DNA of 6,123 bases from Candidatus Zhuqueibacterota bacterium 4572_119. GTDB lineage: Bacteria > Zhuqueibacterota > Zhuqueibacteria > Thermofontimicrobiales > Thermofontimicrobiaceae. Below the pieces are notes generated by a model. That model was not told where the DNA came from and made no database searches. It was given only the letters and a program-made list of their open reading frames with translations. Position numbers and translations under genes: made by a program. Each line of letters begins with the position of its first letter. Position 1 is the stretch's first letter. The DNA is taken from contig NBLI01000112.1 of NCBI GenBank assembly GCA_002084535.1, positions 1 to 6,123 of the forward strand. The letters run 5' to 3'. This document shows positions 1 through 5,279 of the stretch, piece after piece.

Positions 1-617
1 GTCAAATAGTTACTTTCATTTTTACGAAGGATATGGCGCTTAAAATTTGCCCCCCAAACATATTTATCTTTTTTATGAAATCTGAGCTGAGAATACGGAA
101 TTCGAAATTCTGCAGACCAGCCTTTAGAATCGATATTTGTTTTAACGTCCCATACGCCGTCCCAGGAATCATCATCCCAGTCATCATTCATTAAAACACC
201 GTCCCCTATAGTACCCGCTGCCGAAACAACAAAATAATATCCGCTGCGTTTATCATAAAACGGATCAATGAAAAAGGCAAAATAGTCGGAACTGACCATT
301 TCGTCTCTCCTCGCTAATCGGGCAATAATTGAATCCGGCGCTGAATCATACATACGCGCGCCAATATACAGCGCGTCATCATCATAAGCAACACGCACTT
401 CAGTTTTTTCAGTCGGCTCGCCTCCTTCAACCGGATCACGCTGGATAAACTTTGATATACCGCTCCCATTTTTCCAAACTTTTTCTGATAAAACTCCGTC
501 AACTGTAATTGATTTCTGCAATCTAATGGCTCTAATTTTTAATGAATCATCGTCCCCAATTAGTTCGCTTATTAAAACAACTAATAACATCACCGCGATT
601 GGGATTACTCTATTCAT
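1..617 (-). CDS. CBM9-like / DUF5916-type exported protein, N-terminal 205 codons (3' end outside window)
   Basis: The frame is open from ATG at 617 to the window edge (205 codons plus 2 nt). Residues 1-20 are hydrophobic after an MNR start and look like a signal peptide, although no clean cleavage site is visible. From about residue 35 it matches the carbohydrate-binding-module-9-like domain at the N-terminus of DUF5916 proteins: ITVDGVLSEKVW (37-48), FIQRDPVEGGEPTEKTEVRV (57-76), YDDDALYIGARMYDSAP (78-94), ARRDEMVSSDYF (102-113), FIDPFYDKRSGYYFVV (116-131), a DDDSWDGVW segment (148-156) and WSAEFRIPYSQLRF (167-180). Family members are commonly several hundred residues long, with a C-terminal part predicted to be a membrane beta-barrel; that part is not in the window. 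Ligand and function are poorly defined; sugar binding is only inferred from the fold. AGGGG at 624-628 lies 6 nt before the ATG. It is 131 nt downstream of the second HEAT gene and may belong to the same transcript. Confidence 0.85.
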   Translation of the reverse strand, partial: MNRVIPIAVMLLVVLISELIGDDDSLKIRAIRLQKSITVDGVLSEKVWKNGSGISKFIQRDPVEGGEPTEKTEVRVAYDDDALYIGARMYDSAPDSIIARLARRDEMVSSDYFAFFIDPFYDKRSGYYFVVSAAGTIGDGVLMNDDWDDDSWDGVWDVKTNIDSKGWSAEFRIPYSQLRFHKKDKYVWGANFKRHILRKNESNYL

Positions 618-623
618 ATTTTT

Positions 624-628
624 CCCCT
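624..628 (-). promoter_or_regulatory. Ribosome binding site of the CBM9-like gene
   Basis: AGGGG on the minus strand, followed by a 6-nt spacer to ATG at 617. It fixes the start of a reading frame that runs off the window edge. Core and spacing are the same as for the HEAT gene starting at 1897. Confidence 0.65.
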
Positions 629-748
629 GCTCTAAATTCTCAATAAAATTATGGATTAATTATCCAGTATGTATTTGAATGGATAGTTTTATATCTATTA
701 AGACATCTGATTTTTAAAAAGGTTGTCTGATAATTTTCAATTCAAATT

Positions 749-1897
749 TTATTTACGGACAATTTTCACAAGTGTTTCAAGCGCTCTGGGATCAGCGCTT
801 TGACCCAGCCAAAATATCGCTTTTTTCCTGATTTCACGATTGGAATGCGTTTTCGCTATTTTGATTAAATGCGGCACGCCCTTATTGTCAGGTAATTGAG
901 ACAAAGCGAATACCGCCCTTTTTTGAAGTTCATAATCAGAATCATCATTAACCACTTTTTTCAATGCTTTGACTGACTTTTTTGATGCTTTTTGCCCCAA
1001 CCAAAAAATCGCCTTTTTCCGTATTTCCCTGTTTTTCGCGCGATACGCCAAATCAATCAAAGCTTCTGTCGCTCTTTCATTTTTCATTCGGCTAAGGCTA
1101 AAAACTGCTTTCTCTCTGACTTCAACAGATCTGTCTTTTTCCACGGTTTTTATTAATATTTTCAAAACGCGTTCTGTCTCATGTTCAGCAATCCAAAAAA
1201 CCGCTTTTCCCCGGAGTTCATCTGTTTCTTTACTGAAAATGATTTTTCCTAAAAAATTAATCACACGGTCAGAGGTTTGATGAAGTGAAATCGCGGTTAT
1301 CAAATCCTCTTTGGCCTCTTCGTTGGTTACCTTTTTATATTGTTTTTCTAAAAAAGTAACGCTTTCATAATCAGTTACTTTGCCAAGCCAAATCAAGGGA
1401 CTGTTTTCCAAATCCACATGCAAAGACAAATTACTAATCACAATTTCACTTATTTCATTTGATTTATAGCTTCCATTTTCAAACCTGAACAGTATGGCAA
1501 CTTCTTTTATAACTTTGTCAACAGGCGCGTCAGGGTCGTTGATTCTTTTTAGAACTTTTTTTGCAGCTTCTCTCACTACCTCATCATCAGGAATTTTCTT
1601 GTAGTGCTGCTTCTCATTTTTCCCGTAAATCATTTCTGACAAAGAAGTTTCTTTTTCATTATCTGTATTAAAACAACCGATAAATGAATTTTCCCCCATT
1701 AACCTTTGTATGCTATAACCCAGCCAAAATCCATCTTTATTTATTTTCTCCCTGCTCTGTTCAAGTCCCCAGTTCCATCTTACTTTGATGTCTTGTTTAT
1801 TGTCAGGATATTTGACCACCCTCTGCGCTATTGCATAAGTTGAAAGCGCCAACATTATTAATAAAATGGTAATGATTCTAATTAGTAAACGATTCAT
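749..1897 (-). CDS. Exported HEAT-repeat protein (382 aa)
   Basis: Start chosen at ATG 1897: AGGGG (1904-1908) lies 6 nt upstream, and the protein then begins with a good signal peptide (MNRLLIRIITILLIMLALS, cleavage likely after AIA at residue 24). The frame extends up to 1948, but that extension overlaps a hairpin and lacks a ribosome binding site; ATG 1900 is only 3 nt from the RBS. Residues 26-144 are a non-repeat segment rich in aromatic and charged residues (WNWGLEQSRE, FWLGYSIQRLM), which I cannot assign to a named domain. From about 145 to 368 the protein is a HEAT/PBS-lyase-like solenoid in a 32-residue register: two degenerate units, then five clear ones with core A(V/I)F(W/S/A)(I/L) at F234, F266, F298, F330 and F362. 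No catalytic motif is visible. A periplasmic or envelope-attached scaffold or binding protein is the best inference. It lies 78 nt after the TPR-HEAT gene, behind a terminator-like hairpin, so its expression may be lower than that of the upstream genes. Confidence 0.85.
   Translation of the reverse strand: MNRLLIRIITILLIMLALSTYAIAQRVVKYPDNKQDIKVRWNWGLEQSREKINKDGFWLGYSIQRLMGENSFIGCFNTDNEKETSLSEMIYGKNEKQHYKKIPDDEVVREAAKKVLKRINDPDAPVDKVIKEVAILFRFENGSYKSNEISEIVISNLSLHVDLENSPLIWLGKVTDYESVTFLEKQYKKVTNEEAKEDLITAISLHQTSDRVINFLGKIIFSKETDELRGKAVFWIAEHETERVLKILIKTVEKDRSVEVREKAVFSLSRMKNERATEALIDLAYRAKNREIRKKAIFWLGQKASKKSVKALKKVVNDDSDYELQKRAVFALSQLPDNKGVPHLIKIAKTHSNREIRKKAIFWLGQSADPRALETLVKIVRK
794..1465 (-). 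repeat. HEAT-repeat array, seven 32-residue units (96-nt pitch)
   Basis: Aligning on the helix-B core gives W170, A202, F234, F266, F298, F330 and F362, each 32 residues apart. Units 1-2 are divergent (LIWLGKV, LITAISLHQ); units 3-7 are clear. The residue after the core aromatic alternates W235, S267, W299, A331, W363, which suggests a two-unit super-period. Residues 289-302 and 353-366 are identical (NREIRKKAIFWLGQ). Confidence 0.8.
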
Positions 1898-1903
1898 CAT
1901 TTT

Positions 1904-1908
1904 CCCCT
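1904..1908 (-). promoter_or_regulatory. Ribosome binding site that fixes the second HEAT gene start
   Basis: AGGGG on the minus strand, 6 nt before ATG 1897 and 3 nt before the adjacent in-frame ATG 1900. The spacing favours 1897 and argues against the longer frame that begins at 1948. Confidence 0.65.
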
Positions 1909-1916
1909 CATCTAAT

Positions 1917-1956
1917 AAAAAGGAAGCAATTGACAAACCGGCTATCATTTGCTTCC
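1917..1956 (-). terminator. Intrinsic-terminator-like hairpin between the two HEAT genes
   Basis: Read on the minus strand, GGAAGCAA (1956-1949) pairs perfectly with TTGCTTCC (1929-1922) across a 19-nt loop. After one A:A mismatch, TGA/TCA inside the loop can extend the stem. The 3' arm is followed directly by five T residues (1921-1917) and then ATTAG. This is the form of a Rho-independent terminator. It sits 20 nt after the TPR-HEAT stop codon and just upstream of the RBS of the next gene, so partial termination (attenuation) inside the operon is plausible. The stem is short and only half GC, so strength is uncertain. Confidence 0.55.
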
Positions 1957-1975
1957 CTTTCTGTTAACTGATTCA

Positions 1976-3544
1976 CTATTTCTCTAAAATTTCGACCAAT
2001 GCCTGTTGAGCTTTGGGAGTTCCGATCTGCCCCAGCATCATCACTGCCGATTTGCGCACTCTTACATTATCATCATTTTTAACAACATAAACCAGCAGGT
2101 CAACCGCGCCATCACTTTCCATGTTTCCCAAAGAATGAACCGCGATGCGCCTTAAATCAGCGTCTTTATCCGTTTTGATAATATTTTCAAACAGCTTTAA
2201 TCCCAGGTCAGTTTTCATATCCGCGATACTGTAAAGGATGGCTTTTTTCACATCCGTAAAATTTGTCTTTTCCAAAATATCCAGTAATATTTTTGTGTCT
2301 TTTCCTTTGAGAACATTAACAAGAGAATATACAGCGGTTTTTGCCATTTTTTCATTTTTACCGTCCAGAACAACTTTGAGTAAAATTTCCCTGGCATCTT
2401 CAGTACTGGCATCTCCAATTGAATATAACGCGGCTTCCCTGATTTTCGTATCCCGATCAGAAAAAATAATCTGTTTGAGTATGGCAGCAGTTTCCGGGCT
2501 TTTGATCCCGGCGATAGAATACACAGCTGCCTTTGCTAAACCTGGATCATCACTATTCAATGCAAAATCTTTGAGTATCGCCAATGATTCAGTGTCATGT
2601 CTGCCGCCAATCGCGTACAACGCGGCTTTTCGAACATCACTCAAAACAGCGCTCTTTAAAACTTCGCGTATGGCTTCAGTTGCTGCTTTGCTCTTCATTC
2701 CACCCAGGGAATATGTCGCGGCTTTTGCCAGTGACTTGCTTTTTTCGGTAATGGCAATGTCTTTCAGAAAAGGGATCAGGTCTTCATTGTCCACACCGCC
2801 CATCGCGTATAGGGCGCTCTTTCTAATGTCATCATCAATCTTTGACCGGACAATGTCTTTCAAAGCGTTCACTGCTTCTTTCTCTTTTTTTCCGGCTAAA
2901 GCGTGAACAGCCTTCTTTTTGATCCTGTTGCTTGGATCTGTTTTCGCGATTTCAATTAATTTTTTTGTCGCTTCAGGTGACTCCGAACTCCCGATGACAT
3001 AAATGATTTTACTCCGCACATTCTCGCTGTCAGTTTTGTCGTACAAGTTCAGAGTTACTTGCAGCGCTTTTTCATCACCAATGTTTTGCAGCGCGTAAAG
3101 CGCGGCTAAACTGATTTCTTCATCTTCGTTCTTTTTCATGGTATTGACAATCTTTTCATATTCCGGTTTACCCATTTTAGCCAGCTTATGCGCGAGACGA
3201 ATCATGTTTGTTTTAGCGTCATCAGTCCATTTACTGCTACGGTGCTTTTTAATAAACTTTTGATAGCATTCAAATACCTGCTCGATATCATCGCCTTTTT
3301 TTTCCCTTGAATAACAGCGCCAGAAACGGGCATCATCCACCAAATTGCTTTTTGGATATGTTTGAATGAATTTTTCCAATCCCTTTATCGCGCTGCTCCA
3401 TTTCTCATCGAGCACTAAATTATAAACATTTTGATATGCCTTTGTATCTTCATCCTGATAATCGACGGTAGCTTCTGCATTAGCCGGCAGGATAACCAAC
3501 ACGATAATGAAAAAACATAACAATTGTACAATTTTGTATTTCAT
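1976..3544 (-). CDS. Exported TPR + HEAT-repeat protein (522 aa)
   Basis: Start set at ATG 3544: AAAGGAG (3553-3559) is 8 nt upstream. An in-frame GTG at 3553 would overlap that RBS. Residues 1-22 form a signal peptide (hydrophobic QLLCFFIIVLVILP, cleavage after ANA or AEA). Residues 34-118 resemble two tetratricopeptide repeats of the YbgF/outer-membrane-assembly type (EKWSSAIKGLEKFIQTYPKS, then a matching second unit around ECYQKFIKKH). Residues 125-508 hold twelve HEAT/PBS-lyase-like units at an exact 32-residue pitch, and a short capping helix ends the protein. No enzyme motif is seen. TPR and HEAT solenoids are protein-binding scaffolds, so an envelope scaffold or sensing adaptor is inferred. 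The gene begins 13 nt after the anti-sigma stop and its RBS abuts that stop codon, so the two are surely co-transcribed and probably translationally linked. Partner and substrate are unknown. Confidence 0.88.
   Translation of the reverse strand: MKYKIVQLLCFFIIVLVILPANAEATVDYQDEDTKAYQNVYNLVLDEKWSSAIKGLEKFIQTYPKSNLVDDARFWRCYSREKKGDDIEQVFECYQKFIKKHRSSKWTDDAKTNMIRLAHKLAKMGKPEYEKIVNTMKKNEDEEISLAALYALQNIGDEKALQVTLNLYDKTDSENVRSKIIYVIGSSESPEATKKLIEIAKTDPSNRIKKKAVHALAGKKEKEAVNALKDIVRSKIDDDIRKSALYAMGGVDNEDLIPFLKDIAITEKSKSLAKAATYSLGGMKSKAATEAIREVLKSAVLSDVRKAALYAIGGRHDTESLAILKDFALNSDDPGLAKAAVYSIAGIKSPETAAILKQIIFSDRDTKIREAALYSIGDASTEDAREILLKVVLDGKNEKMAKTAVYSLVNVLKGKDTKILLDILEKTNFTDVKKAILYSIADMKTDLGLKLFENIIKTDKDADLRRIAVHSLGNMESDGAVDLLVYVVKNDDNVRVRKSAVMMLGQIGTPKAQQALVEILEK
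2021..3172 (-). repeat. Twelve-unit HEAT array with invariant 32-residue (96-nt) pitch
   Basis: The helix-B position that is usually tyrosine falls at residues 150, 182, 214, 246, 278, 310, 342, 374, 406, 438, 470 and 502, every step exactly 32. Residues there are Y,Y,H,Y,Y,Y,Y,Y,Y,Y,H,M. Units around 246, 310 and 374 read R(K/E)xALY(A/S)(M/I)G, while those around 278, 342 and 406 read AK(A/T)A(T/V)YS(L/I), so sub-types alternate. The amino-acid periodicity is clear, but the nucleotide copies are diverged. Confidence 0.85.
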
Positions 3545-3552
3545 TCGGAACA

Positions 3553-3559
3553 CTCCTTT
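3553..3559 (-). promoter_or_regulatory. Ribosome binding site of the TPR-HEAT gene
   Basis: AAAGGAG on the minus strand, 8 nt before ATG 3544. Its first bases overlap the TAA stop of the anti-sigma gene (3560-3558), so ribosomes finishing that gene stop on this site. It also rules out the in-frame GTG at 3553, which it overlaps. Confidence 0.7.
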
Positions 3560-4397
3560 ATATTTGTGAATTACTAATATTGTTTGTATTTTCGGCGTTT
3601 ATTTTTGACTGTTGAGAAAAACCTTGCATTTCCTCCAGGTTAATCTTCAACAAAATACCTTTCCGGCTTACACCGCTTTTCACCATTTCAATCCCCTGTA
3701 AATTATATTCGGTTTCAAAATTGGCGATTTGCATCAAAATCATTTCCAGATCGCTGACCAGGGCTTTGAGCTGTTCCTGGTCCGGAGCTGCTAATTCGGA
3801 TTTCAAATATTCAGCTTCCTGTACCAAAGCCCGGGAAATTTTCTTTTGACGCGGAATATTCAATGCATAGACATCCTCGTTTTCCGGGTCAAAATTGACC
3901 AGAGCCAGCAGCAGAACTTTTGAACGTTCAAGATAACGGTTTGCTCTGACATTTACAGCAGAAAGACTTTCGCTTTCATTTATCGCGTTGGTGAATTCCT
4001 GTTGCTGAATCACCTGACTTTGTCCAAAATAAAGTTTTCCGATAAAAATACCGATTAATAATAAAGCCGCGGCACCGGCGAACCGGTAAACCACTGCCGG
4101 CTCAAAGCGAAAGTTGACCCGGACATTTTGCAGCCACTCTTTAACCCTGGAGAACAGGCTGATTTGTGGTGTCAATTTTGGCTCAAGTTTATCCCAGTAG
4201 TTTTCCCAGAAATCCGCTTCCGGCTCAATTCTTTGCCGTTTGCGCATCGTCCCCAATGTATCTGACAAACGAGAAAATTCTTCATTACATTTTGGACAGG
4301 ATTTCAAATGAGCGAGAAAACTGCTCTTTTCTTCAGCGTTCAATTCATTGTAAAACGCATCTAAAAACAGGCTTTTACATTTTTGACAACTATTCAT
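3558..4397 (-). CDS. Transmembrane anti-sigma factor with N-terminal zinc-binding domain (279 aa)
   Basis: Start chosen at ATG 4397, with GGAGG at 4404-4408 six nt upstream. An upstream in-frame extension to 4442 lies inside the sigma gene and lacks family similarity. The N-terminus is a zinc-finger anti-sigma (ZAS, zf-HC2) domain: C4, then H30-x3-C34-x2-C37 (AHLKSCPKC), a layout like that of RsrA, where a cysteine also precedes the HxxxCxxC by 26 residues. The domain should bind the sigma factor and block RNA polymerase binding. Residues about 103-120 (YRFAGAAALLLIGIFIG) form one membrane helix, placing residues 122-279 outside the cytoplasm. That part is helical and polar, with a conserved-looking RYLERSKVLLLALVNFD segment (154-170) and a charged helix pair at 185-235; it is the likely signal-receiving part. 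The gene overlaps the sigma gene by 8 nt, implying coupled translation. I see no proteolysis motif that would show how it is inactivated. Confidence 0.9.
   Translation of the reverse strand: MNSCQKCKSLFLDAFYNELNAEEKSSFLAHLKSCPKCNEEFSRLSDTLGTMRKRQRIEPEADFWENYWDKLEPKLTPQISLFSRVKEWLQNVRVNFRFEPAVVYRFAGAAALLLIGIFIGKLYFGQSQVIQQQEFTNAINESESLSAVNVRANRYLERSKVLLLALVNFDPENEDVYALNIPRQKKISRALVQEAEYLKSELAAPDQEQLKALVSDLEMILMQIANFETEYNLQGIEMVKSGVSRKGILLKINLEEMQGFSQQSKINAENTNNISNSQI
4390..4397 (-). other. Sigma / anti-sigma gene overlap (translational coupling)
   Basis: The anti-sigma ATG (4397) lies inside the last codons of the sigma gene, whose TAG stop is at 4392-4390. The anti-sigma RBS (GGAGG, 4404-4408) is also within sigma coding sequence. 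This arrangement usually keeps sigma and its inhibitor in balanced amounts. Confidence 0.85.
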
Positions 4398-4986
4398 TTG
4401 TAACCTCCAGTCCAAAATCTTCTTTATAAAAAGACAACTCATGTTGCATTTTTTTTATCGCTCTGAAAAGCATACTTTTCACTGTTCCTATATTTATATT
4501 TAAAGTCGCGGCAATTTCTTTCAGGGGCAGGTCATGATAATGTCTCAAGACAAAAATTGACTTTTCCCTCGGTGATAAATTTGTTAGTGCGGTTTCGATA
4601 TTTTTCCGCATTAAACCTGACTCCGCTCCTTTTTCAGGATTTGCGTTCTGTCCGCTGCTGTGGAACTGCTTATCCGTTTCACCTTCCTGCTCAAAATTTT
4701 CCCGCAGTTGCATCGCCGCCAATGATTTCTTTCTCTGCTTACTGATGCAGGTATTCACAGTGATGCGGTAGAGCCAGGAACTTAATTTCGCGTCACCTCG
4801 AAATTTTTTTAGCGAACGGAAAACTTTGATAAACACTTCCTGGGACAAATCCTCCGCGTCATGATGATTTCCGGTCAAATCATACGCCAGGTAATATATT
4901 TGCTTTTTATATCGCTCTACCAGCTCCCGGAAAGCTGTTCTGTCTCCGTCCCGCGCGCGCTGAACAAGCACTTGCTCTTCTCTCAA
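4390..4986 (-). CDS. ECF-family RNA polymerase sigma factor (RpoE-like, 198 aa)
   Basis: Directs RNA polymerase to a dedicated promoter set. Numbered from the chosen start, region 2 spans about 17-84, including GNHHDAEDLSQEVFIKVFRS (39-58) and the RGDAKLSSWLYRITVNTC segment (63-80). Region 4 spans about 131-181 with LSPREKSIFVLRHYHDLPLK (137-156) and the helix-turn-helix EIAATLNINIGTVKSMLFRA (157-176). Regions 1.1 and 3 are absent, as in ECF factors. Start choice: TTG at 4986 has AAGGGAG (4995-5001) 8 nt upstream and yields REEQVLVQRARDGD, a typical ECF N-terminus. The frame continues to another TTG at 5064, adding 26 residues without family similarity or an RBS. The gene is first in the operon, so autoregulation is likely though no self-promoter could be identified with confidence. 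The linker between regions 2 and 4 (85-130) is polar and somewhat long. Confidence 0.92.
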   Translation of the reverse strand: MREEQVLVQRARDGDRTAFRELVERYKKQIYYLAYDLTGNHHDAEDLSQEVFIKVFRSLKKFRGDAKLSSWLYRITVNTCISKQRKKSLAAMQLRENFEQEGETDKQFHSSGQNANPEKGAESGLMRKNIETALTNLSPREKSIFVLRHYHDLPLKEIAATLNINIGTVKSMLFRAIKKMQHELSFYKEDFGLEVTNE

Positions 4987-4994
4987 TATTCGGG

Positions 4995-5001
4995 CTCCCT
5001 T
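4995..5001 (-). promoter_or_regulatory. Ribosome binding site that decides the sigma start
   Basis: AAGGGAG on the minus strand, 8 nt upstream of TTG 4986. It is the only good Shine-Dalgarno-like sequence near the N-terminus and supports the shorter 198-residue protein over the 224-residue one starting at TTG 5064. Confidence 0.6.
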
Positions 5002-5215
5002 TTTCTGAATTTTAAGACGAGGGTATTCTGTGAAAGGTTCGCAATGATTAATTACACTTTCCAATACGGTTTTAAATTTATTTTGTTATTTCTTTTTCAT
5101 TGCATATCAATATTTATTTTATTATTTTTATTGTATGATTATATATTAATGTGTGAAACCATAATTTATTGGACGCAATATTTTTCAAGATAACAGGTTT
5201 TTTAATTCCTTAAAT

Positions 5216-5252
5216 ACTAAATAAAATCATTAGCGATTCTGATGTATTTAGT
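5216..5252. repeat. Imperfect inverted repeat upstream of the methyltransferase
   Basis: ACTAAAT (5216-5222) pairs with ATTTAGT (5246-5252), and nested ATCA (5226-5229) pairs with TGAT (5240-5243), leaving a 10-nt loop. It lies 27 nt before the methyltransferase ATG and overlaps the possible -10 at 5222-5227, so it could be an operator. AT-rich inverted repeats also arise by chance in such sequence. Confidence 0.35.
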
Positions 5253-5279
5253 TTGCTTAAATCTGGAAAATAAAAAAGC

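Larger units (their letters stand above)
4987..5279. promoter_or_regulatory. AT-rich divergent intergenic region
   Basis: About 290 nt between the leftward sigma operon and the rightward methyltransferase, very AT-rich from 5070 to 5280. It must hold both promoters if each unit has its own. On the minus strand TATAAT occurs at 5143-5138, but I see no good -35 at 16-18 nt, and no matched ECF-type -35/-10 pair is convincing. On the plus strand TAAAAT at 5222-5227 is a possible -10 without a clear -35. No RNA gene or credible small ORF is seen here. Confidence 0.4.

Noticed and set aside
314..502. Minus-strand frame of 62 codons (and another at 2-187) inside the CBM9-like gene
   Set aside because: Both are out of frame with the continuous 205-codon frame, whose translation matches a known domain end to end; there is no sign of a frameshift.
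652..728. Short inverted repeats (TGGAT/ATCCA, TATCCA/TGGATA, AGACA/TGTCT) after the second HEAT gene
   Set aside because: Stems are only 5-6 bp, AT-rich and lack a following T-tract on the minus strand, so I do not call a terminator; chance is likely in such AT-rich sequence.
969..1280. 103-codon plus-strand open frame opposite the second HEAT gene
   Set aside because: Antisense shadow of the HEAT array, low-complexity S/F-rich translation, no domain.
2238..2906. 222-codon open frame on the plus strand opposite the TPR-HEAT gene
   Set aside because: It is the antisense of the 96-nt-periodic HEAT array; its translation shows the same periodicity (repeated EYNAA/EYTAA-like pieces), and it has no independent domain.
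2021..3172. The 96-nt periodicity as a CRISPR or noncoding tandem repeat
   Set aside because: Nucleotide units are diverged, there are no identical repeats with unique spacers, and the periodicity is fully explained by protein-coding HEAT units.
4861..5193. 110-codon plus-strand frame spanning the sigma N-terminus and the intergenic region
   Set aside because: Its first third is antisense to the sigma gene and the rest is an F/I/L-rich product of AT-rich noncoding DNA; no RBS or recognisable family.
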